The notes beneath the pieces were generated by a model. That model saw only the letters and a list, made by a program, of their open reading frames with translations. It searched no databases and was not told the DNA's origin. This document shows positions 1 to 11,839 of a stretch of 64,000 bases of DNA, piece by piece. The stretch covers positions 5,014,858 through 5,078,857 of the forward strand of contig NC_087075.1 of the NCBI RefSeq assembly GCF_026151205.1. Direction: 5' to 3'. Positions within the stretch are counted from its first letter, which is position 1. The number at the start of each line of letters is the position of its first letter. The position numbers and the translations under genes are program-made. The stretch comes from Bolinopsis microptera. Its lineage: Eukaryota > Ctenophora > Tentaculata > Lobata > Bolinopsidae.

Positions 1-3000
1 GAATACTATGTATTAGATAAGGATGCGACCAGACTTCAAAAGGAACGAGTTGCTGTACTTAGAGGACAGCTCTGTTCGAACGACCCACACTTTTATCAGC
101 TTTGTGGACAATCACAGACATTAGAGATAACAAATGATGAGCGACTCTGTGGAGACTACTTGTGTGGATACAAATCTAATCCTGGATGGTACATGGCACT
201 TCAAATGGTCAGATATTTAGGTATCCATTGTAATGGTATTGATGATTGTATTAATCATGAACTGGACGAAAAATATTGTTCTGATCGCACTAACATGACG
301 ACGTTACTGAGTGGCAAAATTTTCCCAACCGATGATGTCTGTGATGATGTCTGTGATGATGTCGATTGTGAAGATGAGGCTATTTGTAACGGATACAGAT
401 ATGGTTTGTATTGTAAAGACATAGGATCCGATGAAAACATACATTATAGTTATCTAAAAATATCTGACATATGTAATAATGAAAAGGATTGTCCAGGCGG
501 AGAGGACGAAGCAAACTGTAACGGAACAAATCTGTCAGTGAAAACTTGTGTACATTTATCATTCAGTCATCGTATCGTTCCAGTACTTAATTATACTAGA
601 TGTTCATTAATACTAGACGTTGCCGGGAACGTAGAACCAAATTATTGCAAAGATTATGCATCAGAGCAGACAAATTGCTCTGACCCTGACAGGGTGGGCG
701 GCTCTTGTCAAATAAACGGATACATGTCTACAGTTTCAAAGTATATCATTTGTTTGGGTGAGCAGATATGTGATGATAACATTGAAAACCTATGTTTACG
801 ACCGTCATTTGATTGCCATGTGCACAAACATCTCATGTGTGACGAACAACAAGACTGCAACGATAAAAATGATGAAACACATTTTAGTTGTGACAGAAAG
901 ACTCAACAAAAATGTAAAAGACGTATCGGACAAGCAGGGGAACTACCAATACCGCTCTCTTGGTTAGGAGACGGAGTGTTGGACTGTATCGATGGAAAAG
1001 ACGAAGAAAAGATATGGCCCACTTGTGGAATAGAAAAGTCTTTAAGATTTATGGCGGTTGATGAAACCTGTAAAAATGTACTTCTCTGTCCATGGGGTGA
1101 ACCTGGTTTTGTGGAGCTGCGTGATCTTTGTGACGGACTCCAAACCTGTGGAAATGAAAATGAAGTTTGCTTCGAGTCCCGATCTTCTGCAAGAATATCT
1201 ACGACTGTTTTAACGACCGATAAAGGTTTGAGTAAACATCTCTCGTTTTGCATGAAAGGACTAAAAAATAATGGACTTTTTATGGATTGCACAATGTTTC
1301 CATCATTCATCTTCCCAAATCACCATTTCTTTGGAGTACCAGAGAGAACTTCAGTGATCGTACCGACAGAACTTCAAAGTTGTGACCACATGTTTGGAGA
1401 GTTGTATGTGTACACCAGCTGTACTCACAGTTGTATAAGCTCACCTTGTCCATTGAAAAACATCCCTAGATACAAGGTTTGTCCTGAGCAATACCCAAAC
1501 AGGATTGGAACGGTAGCTAATAATGAATACCTAGCATTTTTCACAAAATCGTCCGGAGATTTCTACACAAACAGATATTTTGTGTGTGACAATAAGGTCA
1601 AGTGTATTGATTACTCGAAAGTTTGTAATCTTGTGGATGATTGTGGAGATGGTTCAGACGAGGAATCCTGTACTAATCATTTTAAATGTAATTCAACAGG
1701 ACATTACATACCGAAGACCAGTAAGTGTGATGGATTGTTTGATTGTTTGGACTTATCTGATGAATGCAATGGCAATTGTTCAAGACATATTTTAGATGGC
1801 ATTATTTTGAAAGGCTTTTCGTGGTTTATAGGATTTTTAGCTGTCCTAGCTAACGTTGTCATCATTTTAAGTAACATCGTTACTTTAAATAGATGCCGAA
1901 CAACAGTTGCTCTACTGAACAAATCGCTTGTCACTGCAATATCCGTTGGAGACCTTTCAGTCGGTTGTTACCTATTCATAATCGCAATCTACGATGGGAT
2001 TATCTTTAGAGAAGATTATTGTCTCAAACAAATCGATTGGATTACAAGCGTCACATGCTCAGAAATCGGTGTTCTAAGCACCGTAGGGTCTCAGCTCTCA
2101 CTATTTGCCATGTGTGGCCTCAGCCTTGCCCGAATCTATGGAATATACAAATCTATGAAAATACCGGAACCAGTAACCTGGGTCAAATCATGCCGGATAT
2201 TATTGAGTTTGATAATGATGTTCACATTCTCCTTGAGTATTGCTATCATCCCAATTATTGGCAAATTTGAGGACTTCTTTGTCAACGGAGTACATTTTGC
2301 AGAAGAGCTAAAGGTTTTTATAGGTACGCCAAACAAGCAAAAAGTTTTAGCAGTCCTTGAAGCGTACTACGGAAGAATGTTGGATAATAAATTGAGCTGG
2401 AGAATGATTCGTCAAATGGTCCCTGAAATGTATTCTCACGATTTTCTATACCGTGACCATACGACAAAGATCCCGAAGGTTGATTTCTATGGAAACGATG
2501 GGGTATGCTTGTTTAAATATTTTGTCAAAAACGATGACCCACAAAGAATATTCGTGTGGATTATCCTTGCCTTGATCTTTGTGTGCTTCATGATGATCTC
2601 AGTCTCGTACTTGGCCATTGCCTATCTGTCTCAAAAATCATCTAAAAGTATTCCTTTAGCTGGAAGCAAACGGGCGATTTTCCAACATAATCGAAAAATT
2701 AACCGAAGAATCTCGATTATAATCGCCACTGATTTCCTTTGCTGGGTCCCCTTCATAGTACTCTGTGTCCTACACTCGCTTCAAATCCTGGATGCCACTC
2801 CCTGGTATAGCGTGTTCTCTGTGATCATCCTGCCGATAAACTCCGTTATGAATCCTCTGATCTATAATTACTGCTCGGCAATATTCATCAAAATAAAAAT
2901 CCCTTTCCAGAAACTAAGAAACTTCATTACCAGAATAGAATGTTTCCAAACGCTTACAGAAACATTTACTAGACTATTCCAGAGTATTATACAAAGATTA

Positions 3001-3126
3001 AGGAAAATACGGGGACCATCAACCACTGCTGAAACTGTTGAGTTAGGCGAAGTAGCCACAGCTGGGACAATTAGAGATGACAGAATCTTTGAACAATCTA
3101 TTAGCAATCGGACTTCTCCGATGTGA
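1..3126 (+). CDS. LDLa-repeat class A GPCR, 5'-partial (copy 1)
   Basis: The frame is open from base 1 (coding already under way, so the start lies outside the window) to the TGA at 3124-3126, 1041 codons with no intron visible. The ectodomain carries about eight LDL-receptor class A-like modules, seen as C-x-x-x-x-D-C..D-E..C signatures (for example CNLVDDCGDGSDEESC and CDGLFDCLDLSDEC). A seven-helix domain follows: GFLAVLANVV (TM1), SVGDLSVG with the TM2 Asp, CGLSLARIYG at the end of TM3 (ARI in place of DRY), FLCWVPF (TM6 CWxP) and NPLIYNY (TM7 NPxxY). The tail is short and Ser/Thr-rich. Known relatives are snail GRL101 and relaxin-type LGRs, which use LDLa modules in ligand sensing at the plasma membrane; no leucine-rich repeats are seen in the window. 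Ligand unknown. It forms an inverted pair with the copy at 5240-10426. Confidence 0.9.
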   Translation, partial: EYYVLDKDATRLQKERVAVLRGQLCSNDPHFYQLCGQSQTLEITNDERLCGDYLCGYKSNPGWYMALQMVRYLGIHCNGIDDCINHELDEKYCSDRTNMTTLLSGKIFPTDDVCDDVCDDVDCEDEAICNGYRYGLYCKDIGSDENIHYSYLKISDICNNEKDCPGGEDEANCNGTNLSVKTCVHLSFSHRIVPVLNYTRCSLILDVAGNVEPNYCKDYASEQTNCSDPDRVGGSCQINGYMSTVSKYIICLGEQICDDNIENLCLRPSFDCHVHKHLMCDEQQDCNDKNDETHFSCDRKTQQKCKRRIGQAGELPIPLSWLGDGVLDCIDGKDEEKIWPTCGIEKSLRFMAVDETCKNVLLCPWGEPGFVELRDLCDGLQTCGNENEVCFESRSSARISTTVLTTDKGLSKHLSFCMKGLKNNGLFMDCTMFPSFIFPNHHFFGVPERTSVIVPTELQSCDHMFGELYVYTSCTHSCISSPCPLKNIPRYKVCPEQYPNRIGTVANNEYLAFFTKSSGDFYTNRYFVCDNKVKCIDYSKVCNLVDDCGDGSDEESCTNHFKCNSTGHYIPKTSKCDGLFDCLDLSDECNGNCSRHILDGIILKGFSWFIGFLAVLANVVIILSNIVTLNRCRTTVALLNKSLVTAISVGDLSVGCYLFIIAIYDGIIFREDYCLKQIDWITSVTCSEIGVLSTVGSQLSLFAMCGLSLARIYGIYKSMKIPEPVTWVKSCRILLSLIMMFTFSLSIAIIPIIGKFEDFFVNGVHFAEELKVFIGTPNKQKVLAVLEAYYGRMLDNKLSWRMIRQMVPEMYSHDFLYRDHTTKIPKVDFYGNDGVCLFKYFVKNDDPQRIFVWIILALIFVCFMMISVSYLAIAYLSQKSSKSIPLAGSKRAIFQHNRKINRRISIIIATDFLCWVPFIVLCVLHSLQILDATPWYSVFSVIILPINSVMNPLIYNYCSAIFIKIKIPFQKLRNFITRIECFQTLTETFTRLFQSIIQRLRKIRGPSTTAETVELGEVATAGTIRDDRIFEQSISNRTSPM

Positions 3127-4940
3127 TAATTTTTCAAGCACTACTAGTTTATATTATTATTATTAAGTTGAATTTGATTACTTTGAAACACTACGTAAAT
3201 GGTTCCCATTCCCTATCCTTACAAAAACCACGTAGTTATTGACTTATAGCATTATTCTTATTAATATACAGTTTTTTTGTAAAAATAATTATCAAAACTT
3301 CAATTGTTATTTTACTTTTAGTATTGTTAATCTCTATTCTCTCAACTTCAGCTATGAAAGGAATTTAATTTGTTGATACTTCTCTACTGAGTATCGTGCT
3401 AAATACTTTGTAATCAGTTATTAATGCTAATCGTCCGTTTTAGCCCAAAATTGAAAACTGTCCGTAAACTATAATTTAACCTTATTTTACTTCACCTTGA
3501 CAATATCATCTATACATTCGATAAATCTATAATAGCAGCTACTAAATATATCAGTTTATCTAAAACTATCATGGGTTGTGCAAGTTCTACACCAACTAAT
3601 TCTGCAGAAAAATGCTAAATCTCTTAAAAGACGGTTTGAAATAAGTGTTGCTTTCAATTCTGAATAAATCTAATGTTCACCCTTTTTCTCACTGACTCCA
3701 TACTCTTTCTGAAGAAAGCGTTATTCAGCATATTGTAGAAGTCCTTTCCAGACTTTGAAGTAGACTCCTGTTATTTACGGGTGTTAATATCAATGTACTT
3801 CATCAACCGATTTCACTGATTTAGCTCAATAAATCTCATCACAGACACCACCAATCGAAATGCAATACTGCACTGTCGCTATATGAATCTTATGCGTAAA
3901 TATAGGTATAAGTGTCATCTTCTGAGCAATTCAGAGCTAACCCCTCTTCTCTTCATTGCTTTATGATAGCACTATAGCAGTTATTATCCCTAATGGAAGG
4001 TGGCTCGTCAATAAAAGACAAAAGTGCTACACATCAACATGGGGAACAAATCATCTTCCTGGTTAGGCAGCTTGCCAGTTGCCACCATCTCATCTTGATT
4101 CAGCTCAGGATCAACCGGACTAAATAAGCTCTGTAATGTGTAACAGAGCCAGACTCAATTCCTGGAAATGTGAAGTCTTTATATCATCCCTATGATAAAT
4201 ATCATATTGATATACTATACAGCTTAATTAAGCTGTATAGTATATCAATAGTTTTATTATAAAAGGAAAATTATAAAGATAAAGATAATAAAATAAATAT
4301 ATCCACCTACTCGTCTGGCATCCTTTCTCGCGCGGTGGGGTATTATGGGGTATATCGGGGTATTATGGGGTATATGCGCTGATACACCCATCCTGACGGC
4401 ATTGCCTCATTGCACAGGGATTCCTTCTCGTCTGTATCTGGAAGTGGAGTAAAAACTTTTTCGACTCTGATCCCCAACTGATCTCCAGAAGAAAATCAGT
4501 TTTGTGAATAAATCTCAATTTTAGGAGGCAAATTATATATATAGTTCCTCATCATTAAACGCACATCAAGATTCAAGGCAGCTGTAACATAATCTGTGTT
4601 TACACTCGTCTGAGTAAGATGGTTATCAAAATCAAGATACATGACTACTCAATCTCAGCTTCACACTGTTATTCGCGGCTATACTTCTCACATACATCCG
4701 GTACTACCCGGAACCACACACCAGATATTTTGACAGAATGTCACTACAGGGCTATTTCCCTATCTCATTATCCTGATGAGTCATTATGGTTACTCAAACT
4801 GCCCTATTCTCTGTTCTGGCCGTGTGCGCTGACATACACATACTACTCTACATTTAACTTTTTAATTGTCCCGACACTTTTTCGCGAACACGTGTCGGGC
4901 TATCTGGATACTGCCGTATTTATCTTATGACACTAATTAA
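3127..4940. other. 3' flanks and unique spacer of the inverted receptor pair
   Basis: 3127-3440 is the 3' flank of copy 1 and matches the reverse complement of 5239-4940, the 3' flank of copy 2, so the duplication extends about 300 bp past both stop codons. Between them lies about 1.5 kb without a gene I can support; open frames such as 4619-4930 have no recognisable features. It holds a perfect 46 bp palindrome (4205-4250) and a short GGGGTATTATGGGGTATA direct repeat near 4337-4373. Confidence 0.6.
4205..4250. repeat. Perfect 46 bp palindrome
   Basis: Two 23 bp arms with no spacer, centred between 4227 and 4228 on CTTAA/TTAAG. It lies within about 40 bp of the symmetry centre of the inverted receptor duplication (about 4185-4190). 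Confidence 0.9.
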
Positions 4941-5239
4941 CTGACGATTAGCATTAATTAACTGATTACAAAGTATTTAGCACGATACTCAGTAGAGAAG
5001 TATCAACAAATTAAATTCCTTTCATATCTGAAGTTGACAGATTATCAATACTAAAACAACAATTGAAGTTTTGATAATTATTTTTACAAAAAAACTGTAT
5101 AGTAATAAGAATAATGCTATAAGTCAATAACTACAACGTGGTTTTTGTAAGGATATGGAATGGGACCCATTTACGTAGTGTTTCAAAGTAATCAAATTCA
5201 ACTTAATAATAATATAAACTAGTAGTGCTTTAAAAATTA

Positions 5240-8200
5240 TCACACCGGAGAAGTCCGATTGCTAATAGATTGTTCAAAGATTCTGTCATCTCTAATTGTC
5301 CCAGCTGTGGCTACTTCGCCTAACTCAACAGTTTCAGCAGTGGTTGATAGTCTCCGTATTATCCTTAATTTTTGTATAATACTCTGGAATAGTCTAGTAA
5401 ATGTTTCTGTAAGCGTTTGGTAACATTCTGTTCTGGTAATGAAGTTTCTTAGTTTCTGGAAAAGGATTTTTATTTTGATTAAATATCTGTTATTATAAAT
5501 CAGAGGATTCATAACGGAGTTTATCGGGAGGATAATCACAGAGAACACGCTATACCAGGGAGTGGCATCCAGGATTTCAAGCGAGTGTAGGACACAGATT
5601 ACTATGAAGGGGACCCAGCAAAGGAAATCAGTGGCGATTATAATCGATATTCTTCGGTTAATTTTTCGATTATGTTGGAAAATCGCCCGTTTGCTTCCAG
5701 CTAAATGGATTACCTTAGATGATTTTTGAGAAATATAGGCAATGGCCAAGTACGAGACTGAGATCATCATGAAGCACACAAAGATCAAGGCAAGGGTAAT
5801 CCACACGAAGATTCTTTGTGGGTCATCGTTTTTGACAAAATATTTAAACAAGCATACTCCATCGTTTCCATAGAAATCAACCTTCGGGATCTTTATTGTA
5901 TGGTCACGGTATAGAAAATCGTGAGAATACATTTCAGGGACCATTTGACGAATCATTCTCCAGCTCAATTTATTGTCCAACATTCTTCCGTAGTACGCTT
6001 CAAGGACTGCTAAAACTTTTTGCTTGTTTGGCGTACCTATGAAAACCTTTAGCTCTTCTGCAAAGTGTACTCCGTTGACAAAGAAGTCCTCAAATTTGCC
6101 AATAATTGGGATGATAGCAATACTCAAGGAGAATGTGAACATCATTATCAAACTCAATAATATCCGGCATGATTTGACCCAGGTTACTGGTTCCGGTACT
6201 TTATTCATAGATTTGTATATTCCATAGATTCGGGCAAGGCTGAGGCCACACATGGCAAATAGTGAGAGCTGAGACCCTACGGTGCTTAGAACACCGATTT
6301 CTGAGCATGTGACGCTTGTAATCCAATTGATTTGTTTGAGACAATAATCTTTTCGAAAAATTATCCCATCATAGATTGCGATTATGAATAGGTAACAGCC
6401 GACTAAAAGGTCTCCAACAGATATTGCGATGACAAGCGATTTGTTTAGTAGAGCAACTGTTGTTCGGCATCTATTTAAAGTAATGGTGCTTTTTGAAATG
6501 ATGACAAGGTTAGCTAGGACAGCTAAAACTCCTATAAACCATGAAAAGCCTTTCAAAATAATGCCATCTAAAATATGTCTTAAACAATCGACATTGCATT
6601 CATCAGATAAGTCCAAACAATCAAACAATCCATCACACTTACTGGTCTTGGGTATGTAATGTCCTGTTGAATTGCATTTAAAATGATTAGTACAGGATTC
6701 CTCGTCTGAACCATCTCCACAATCATCCACAAGATTACAAACTTTCGAGTAATCAATACACTTGACCTTATTGTCACACACAAAATATCTGTTTGTGTAG
6801 AAATCTCCGAACGATTTTGTGAAAAATGCTAGGTATTCATTATTAGCTACCGTTCCAATCCTGTTTGGGTATTCTTTAGGACACACCGCGTATCTAGGAA
6901 TATTTTTCAATGGACATGGAGAGCTTATACAACTGTGAGTACAGCTGGTGTACACATACAACTCTCCAAACATGTGGTCACAACTTTGAAGTTCTGTCGG
7001 TACGATCACTGAAGTTCTCTCTGCTACTCCAAAGAAATGGTGATTTGGGAAGATGAATGATGGAAACATTGTGCAATCCATAAAATGTCCATTATTTTTT
7101 AGTCCTTTCATGCAAAACGAGAGATGTTTACTCAAACCTTTATCGGTCGTTAAAGGACCAGTTAACTGAAAAAAAAGTTATCCTCATATTTTGACAGATT
7201 GTGACAAATAGCAAACTAAGCAACGAGTCGAAATTCCTAAATCTCTAACTGCTCTCTAACGCGTGTAAATAGCGTTTGTATTATTTTGGCGATGACGTCA
7301 TAAAGTCCCTTGCGCGCGCAGAGGAGCTCGTGACACTGTATTTTACAGGTAGAAAATGGACATAATACAATGTTTTCCCCCGAATAACTCGAAAAGTAAG
7401 TAATTTAGGGTACATGTTGCTTCATAAGTTGTATATAAACATGGCCATTCTGCACAATTTGCATACATCCAAAAACCTTTAGGGCCTTCATAGCCCAATT
7501 TACCAGATACCCATAGTTTTGCATGATTTCTGGAACCGAAAATCAGTTTTTGGCCAATAACTGAAAAAGTAAGCACTTTAAGGCATATGTTTGTTCGTAA
7601 GTCATATATTAATATGCTAATTGCGGTTCTTTTGCACCCTGTCTAAAGACTCTATCACGATCCTATCGAAAATGGGCTCAGCACCACGCCCAAAATGGTT
7701 TTTGGCGAATTTCTCGAAAAGTAAGGATTTTAGGCCATGTGTTGCTCAATAACTCCTATATAAACATGCATATGCGGCTTCGTTTAAGCCTATTTTGAAG
7801 TCTCTTCGACCTTCAGAAGCAAGGGGTCGGTTAAGTTATTGGGTCAATATGGGCGTGGCCCTCCTGGGTTTTCTCCACGGTCAAAAAAATATCTCCAAAC
7901 GAAAATCGTTTATTCATACCTTCGGAAAGGTCTGTGCAAAGTTTCGTGAGTATCTGAACATTAGCGGGTTCATTTCCATAAATGTCCATAAATGACTGGA
8001 CTACACAACTTTAGAGTTAACTTTAGAGAAACTCATAAGTCATTTATCTCAAATTAAGCTGTTAGTGTCCATGATCAACCTATGGCGACAATGTTTTACG
8101 TGAAATGTAAAAATCAGGAGTAATATAAAAAGTGTATTTTCAGATTAAAGTGCTAGCTCATAGTTTTAGAATTGTATAGATTAACGTTGGTCGTTTAGCC

Positions 8201-10426
8201 ATCTAACAATCGATCGTGCCGTAATATATGGCCAAAGAATAATAGGGTCTTGGAAATTTTATAGTTGTTCAGTGGGTCGATTGACTGAACACGTTTGCAC
8301 TTGGTATTTAAACTTACCAGTAGTTTATTTATGTTATGTACCGATGATAATGCAATTAGGATAACAGCTAGGTAAGCCGTAAGTCTAATTCAAAACACAC
8401 CGCACACGCGTACACTCCAATCAGTAATACTATTTGGTAGACCGGGTATTTTGGCGGGAATTCTGTTCCCATGGCACTGTTCTGATAGAAGCTACTTCTA
8501 CTAATGGTCCCAGAGGAACGGCCGTAAAGTAGCCAGACTTCTTGTCTCCTATACTGGCTGACACATGCCATGCGGACTAAAGTTAGAAATTTCGCTATGC
8601 TATAAATATATAATTGCTCTCGGAATATGGAACAAACTCCTACTTATCTAGATCCTTTCTAAATTCGTTAGAGTTTCATGGACTGGGGAAAAATAATCGG
8701 TACAGTCTCCCTGCTTGTGTAACTAGCAATGAAAACAATCCAAAATTATCACATATGACATTTAAGTTGTAATAGCAGAAACTTTCTAACCGTACATTCA
8801 CCCGCCACTGTTCAAGAACCTATATCACTGTTTAAAATCATGACGTGAGCACTGTACATCCAATCAGCTATTCCTTTAGTTAGGATGATAGCCAAAACTA
8901 TAAGGATTTTGGAGAACTAGGGAAATAGTCATAATTCTAAAATTTGAGTGAGTTACAGGTGTTTTATTGACAACGATAAACATTTGCAACTTATTACGCT
9001 ATGCCAGCGCGCACTGAGGGACTTTATGACGTCACGAGGCCACAGCTTATTATTGCAATAACACGCGTTACACGTACGCTAGAGAGTTGGTTCTTTCGGC
9101 GATACGATTCTTTACCGGTTTGTCACAACTGATTTAAATCTTAGCCAAATTGGAGACTACAAATTTTTCAGTTAACTGGTCCTTTAAAACAGTCGTAGAT
9201 ATTCTTGCAGAAGATCGGGACTCGAAGCAAACTTCATTCTCATTTCCACAGGTTTGGAGTCCGTCACAAAGATCACGCAGCTCCACAAAACCAGGTTCAC
9301 CCCATGGACAGAGAAGTACATTTTTACAGGTTTCATCAACCGCCATAAATCTTAAAGACTTTTCTATTCCACAAGTGGGCCATATCTTTTCTTCGTCTTT
9401 TCCATCGATACAGTCCAACACTCCGTCTCCTAACCAAGAGAGCGGTATTGGTAGTTCCCCTGCTTGTCCGATACGTCTTTTACATTTTTGTTGAGTCTTT
9501 CTGTCACAACTAAAATGTGTTTCATCATTTTTATCGTTGCAGTCTTGTTGTTCGTCACACATGAGATGTTTGTGCACATGGCAATCAAATGACGGTCGTA
9601 AACATAGGTTTTCAATGTTATCATCACATATCTGCTCACCCAAACAAATGATATACTTTGAAACTGTAGACATGTATCCGTTTATCTGACAGGAGACGCC
9701 CACCCTGTCAGGGTCAGAGCAATTGGTCTGCTCTGATGCATAATCTTTGCAATAATTTGGTTCTACGTTCCCGGCAACGTCTAGTATTAATGAACATCTA
9801 GTATAATTAAGTACTGGAACGATATGATCACTGAATGATAAATGTAAACAAGTTTTCACTGACAGATTTGTTTCGCTACAGTTTGCTTCGTCCTCTCCGC
9901 CTGGACAATCCTCCACATTATCACATATGTCAGATATTTTTAGATAACTATAATGTATGTTTTCATCGGATCCTATGTCTTTACAATACAAACCATATCT
10001 GTATCCGTTACAAATAGCCTCATCTTCACAATCGACATCATCACACACATCATCACAGACTTCATCGGTTCGAACAGTTTTACCACTCAATAACGTCGTC
10101 ATGTTAATGGTATCAGTGCAACCTTCTTCATCCAGTTCATTATTAATACAATCAGCAATACCATTACAATAGATACCTAAATATTTGACCATTTCAAATG
10201 ATACGTAATATCCAGGATAAGATTTGTATCCACACAAGTAATCTCCACAGAGTCGCTCATCACTCCTTATCTCTAAGGTCTGTGATTGTCCACAAAGCTG
10301 ATAAAAGTGTGGGTCGTTCGAACAGAGCTGTCCTTGAAGCACAAATATATTTTCTTCCCTATGTCTGTTACCCATGTCTTCGTCTAATACGTAGTATTCA
10401 TCAGTGTTGTGGCACTTGAATCTCAA
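5240..10426 (-). pseudogene. LDLa-repeat GPCR, inverted copy 2, split by a transposon
   Basis: Near-identical inverted copy of the receptor at 1-3126. The N-terminal half (10426 down to about 9188) encodes the LDLa modules. The C-terminal half (7149 down to the TGA at 5242-5240) encodes the last LDLa modules and all seven helices (CWVPF and NPLIYNN kept). They are separated by a 2030 bp insertion at 7154-9183 placed exactly at a TTAA that copy 1 has uninterrupted (1210-1213). Reading into the insertion adds about 18 residues and stops at 9134, giving an LDLa-only product without membrane helices. The C-terminal half has no other frameshift or stop, so disruption is recent. The real 5' end is unresolved: the frame is closed by a stop about 45 bp upstream of 10426 and no clear acceptor or Met is visible. 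Pseudogene is the default call; a truncated or alternatively spliced product is possible. Confidence 0.8.
7154..9183. mobile_element. Non-autonomous DNA transposon with TTAA target duplication (Kolobok/T2-like)
   Basis: Flanked on both sides by TTAA (7150-7153, 9184-9187); copy 1 of the receptor has one TTAA there. Termini are inverted repeats reading AGGACCAGTTAACTGAAAA inward. Subterminal inverted similarity continues about 190 bp: TGACGTCATAAAGTCCCT-type blocks near 7293 and, inverted, near 9016-9033, and GCGTGT blocks near 7260 and 9060. TTAAAGG ends with a TTAA duplication match the T2 MITE/Kolobok pattern known from frogs and other animals; piggyBac also uses TTAA but has different ends. 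Inside are about three degenerate ~160-170 bp direct repeats (starting near 7383, 7560 and 7709; shared core around CGAAAAGTAAG). No transposase frame is present. Confidence 0.8.
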
Positions 10427-11839
10427 CGTGTGTGTGCTTGCTTGGATACAGATGAATTTGAGGAATTACATAACACTCTTCACCTGTAAATTGTTGTAAT
10501 GTACGAGTTATGGAATTTGCTCAAAAAAGATGAAAAGAAGTTTAATTCCAATTACCGATAAATCCTATGTAGAGATTATCCATCTGAGTGATTCAAAAGT
10601 TACATATAAATTGCATGATCCAAATTGGAAATAATTTTAAATGCACAATTAGCCAGTTTTACCGTTTGAGTTTTGTGATGATGTTGAGGATTCTAATGCT
10701 CGGGGAGGGAAGTAACCAGACAAACTGGGCAATTCTGAAACTTGTGCTGACAGCCCTGAAAATTTGTACACTGGTAATATTTGTACGCTATTTTGCTACT
10801 ATTCAAGAGTTTCCCAAAACTGTAAATAATGTTATTTACATCTTCTTTTTAACGTATTCGGAGCAGTGAGACTGAGAAATTTCGATTCATTTGAGAGTGC
10901 TAAATTTTTTTGCGGGGTTTCAATATCATGTAAAACTACCTAAGTTAATACAATAAAAGTCATATCAATTTAATTTAAAATGGAAGTTTTTAAAGTCAGT
11001 TTCCTACGATGTGGCTAAAAAAGCCGGACTTACAAATAACCACAATCTAAAGTTTTACCTGGTTGTTGTAAACATTGTGACAGACAGATCTTCAATAGAA
11101 CCAGTAAAAGTTGAACTATCATGACTGAATATAATATTAAAGTATAGTGGGGGTGAGGGGGCAAAATCAAAAAGTTTTTAAAATGTAGCGCGCTGTGTGC
11201 CTGAATGTCAAAACAACGAAATATTCAGTATCAACAATCAACCGTGCATGTAAAGACTTTTAAAGTTTTCGGCAGAACTGTCGAAAACTCGATCCTGTTC
11301 AAATTATGTTAGCAGATGGCATTAATGGCAAACATTTCTTCAAAAATTTGCTGAAGATTATGCTCATGCAGCTTAATTTTAAAGCCCAGCTTAAACTGAG
11401 CAATTTGGCACTAGAGATAATTTTAAAACACAGTTTCAAGAACGATTCAAATAATACGATATTAAATGCATATTAGAGCCTACCAGAAGCTTTGCTAAAT
11501 AAGTGTGATTCGAAAAAGGAATGCATAGTGTATTCTTTGAACAAATTTTAGAAAGTTTACTTTCAGGACTGAAATCTAGCAATGTGAAATGATAAATCAA
11601 GCAAAATTTTGGCTATGCTGTGCGTACTAAGTAAAGAATTATAGGAGGCTATGGTACTAAAATTTAAACTAAGATCAATATCTAATAAAATTATTAACTA
11701 ATTTGCTCGTAATACCTTTCTAAATATGACTCTTATTGTTAACAAATTTCTTAGGGAGATTGGAAGTATTATATCCTACAAACGACTGTTTACAAGTTTT
11801 ACACTCCATTAAATATATAAGGTTACAACTCTGACAAGT
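10427..11839. other. Intergenic, no gene recognised
   Basis: AT-rich sequence upstream of receptor copy 2. A 93-codon open frame at 10588-10869 has hydrophobic stretches but no homologue I recognise and no clear signal for expression. It should contain the promoter and upstream exons of copy 2 if these survive. Confidence 0.4.

Noticed and set aside
255-440. Antisense and alternate-frame ORFs over the receptor genes
   Set aside because: They mirror the real coding frame in both copies and carry no independent motif.
7154-9183. The 2 kb insertion as a normal intron of receptor copy 2
   Set aside because: Copy 1 has no intron there, the edges are TTAA with inverted repeats, and splicing at the AG/GT-like bases in the termini puts a stop in frame.
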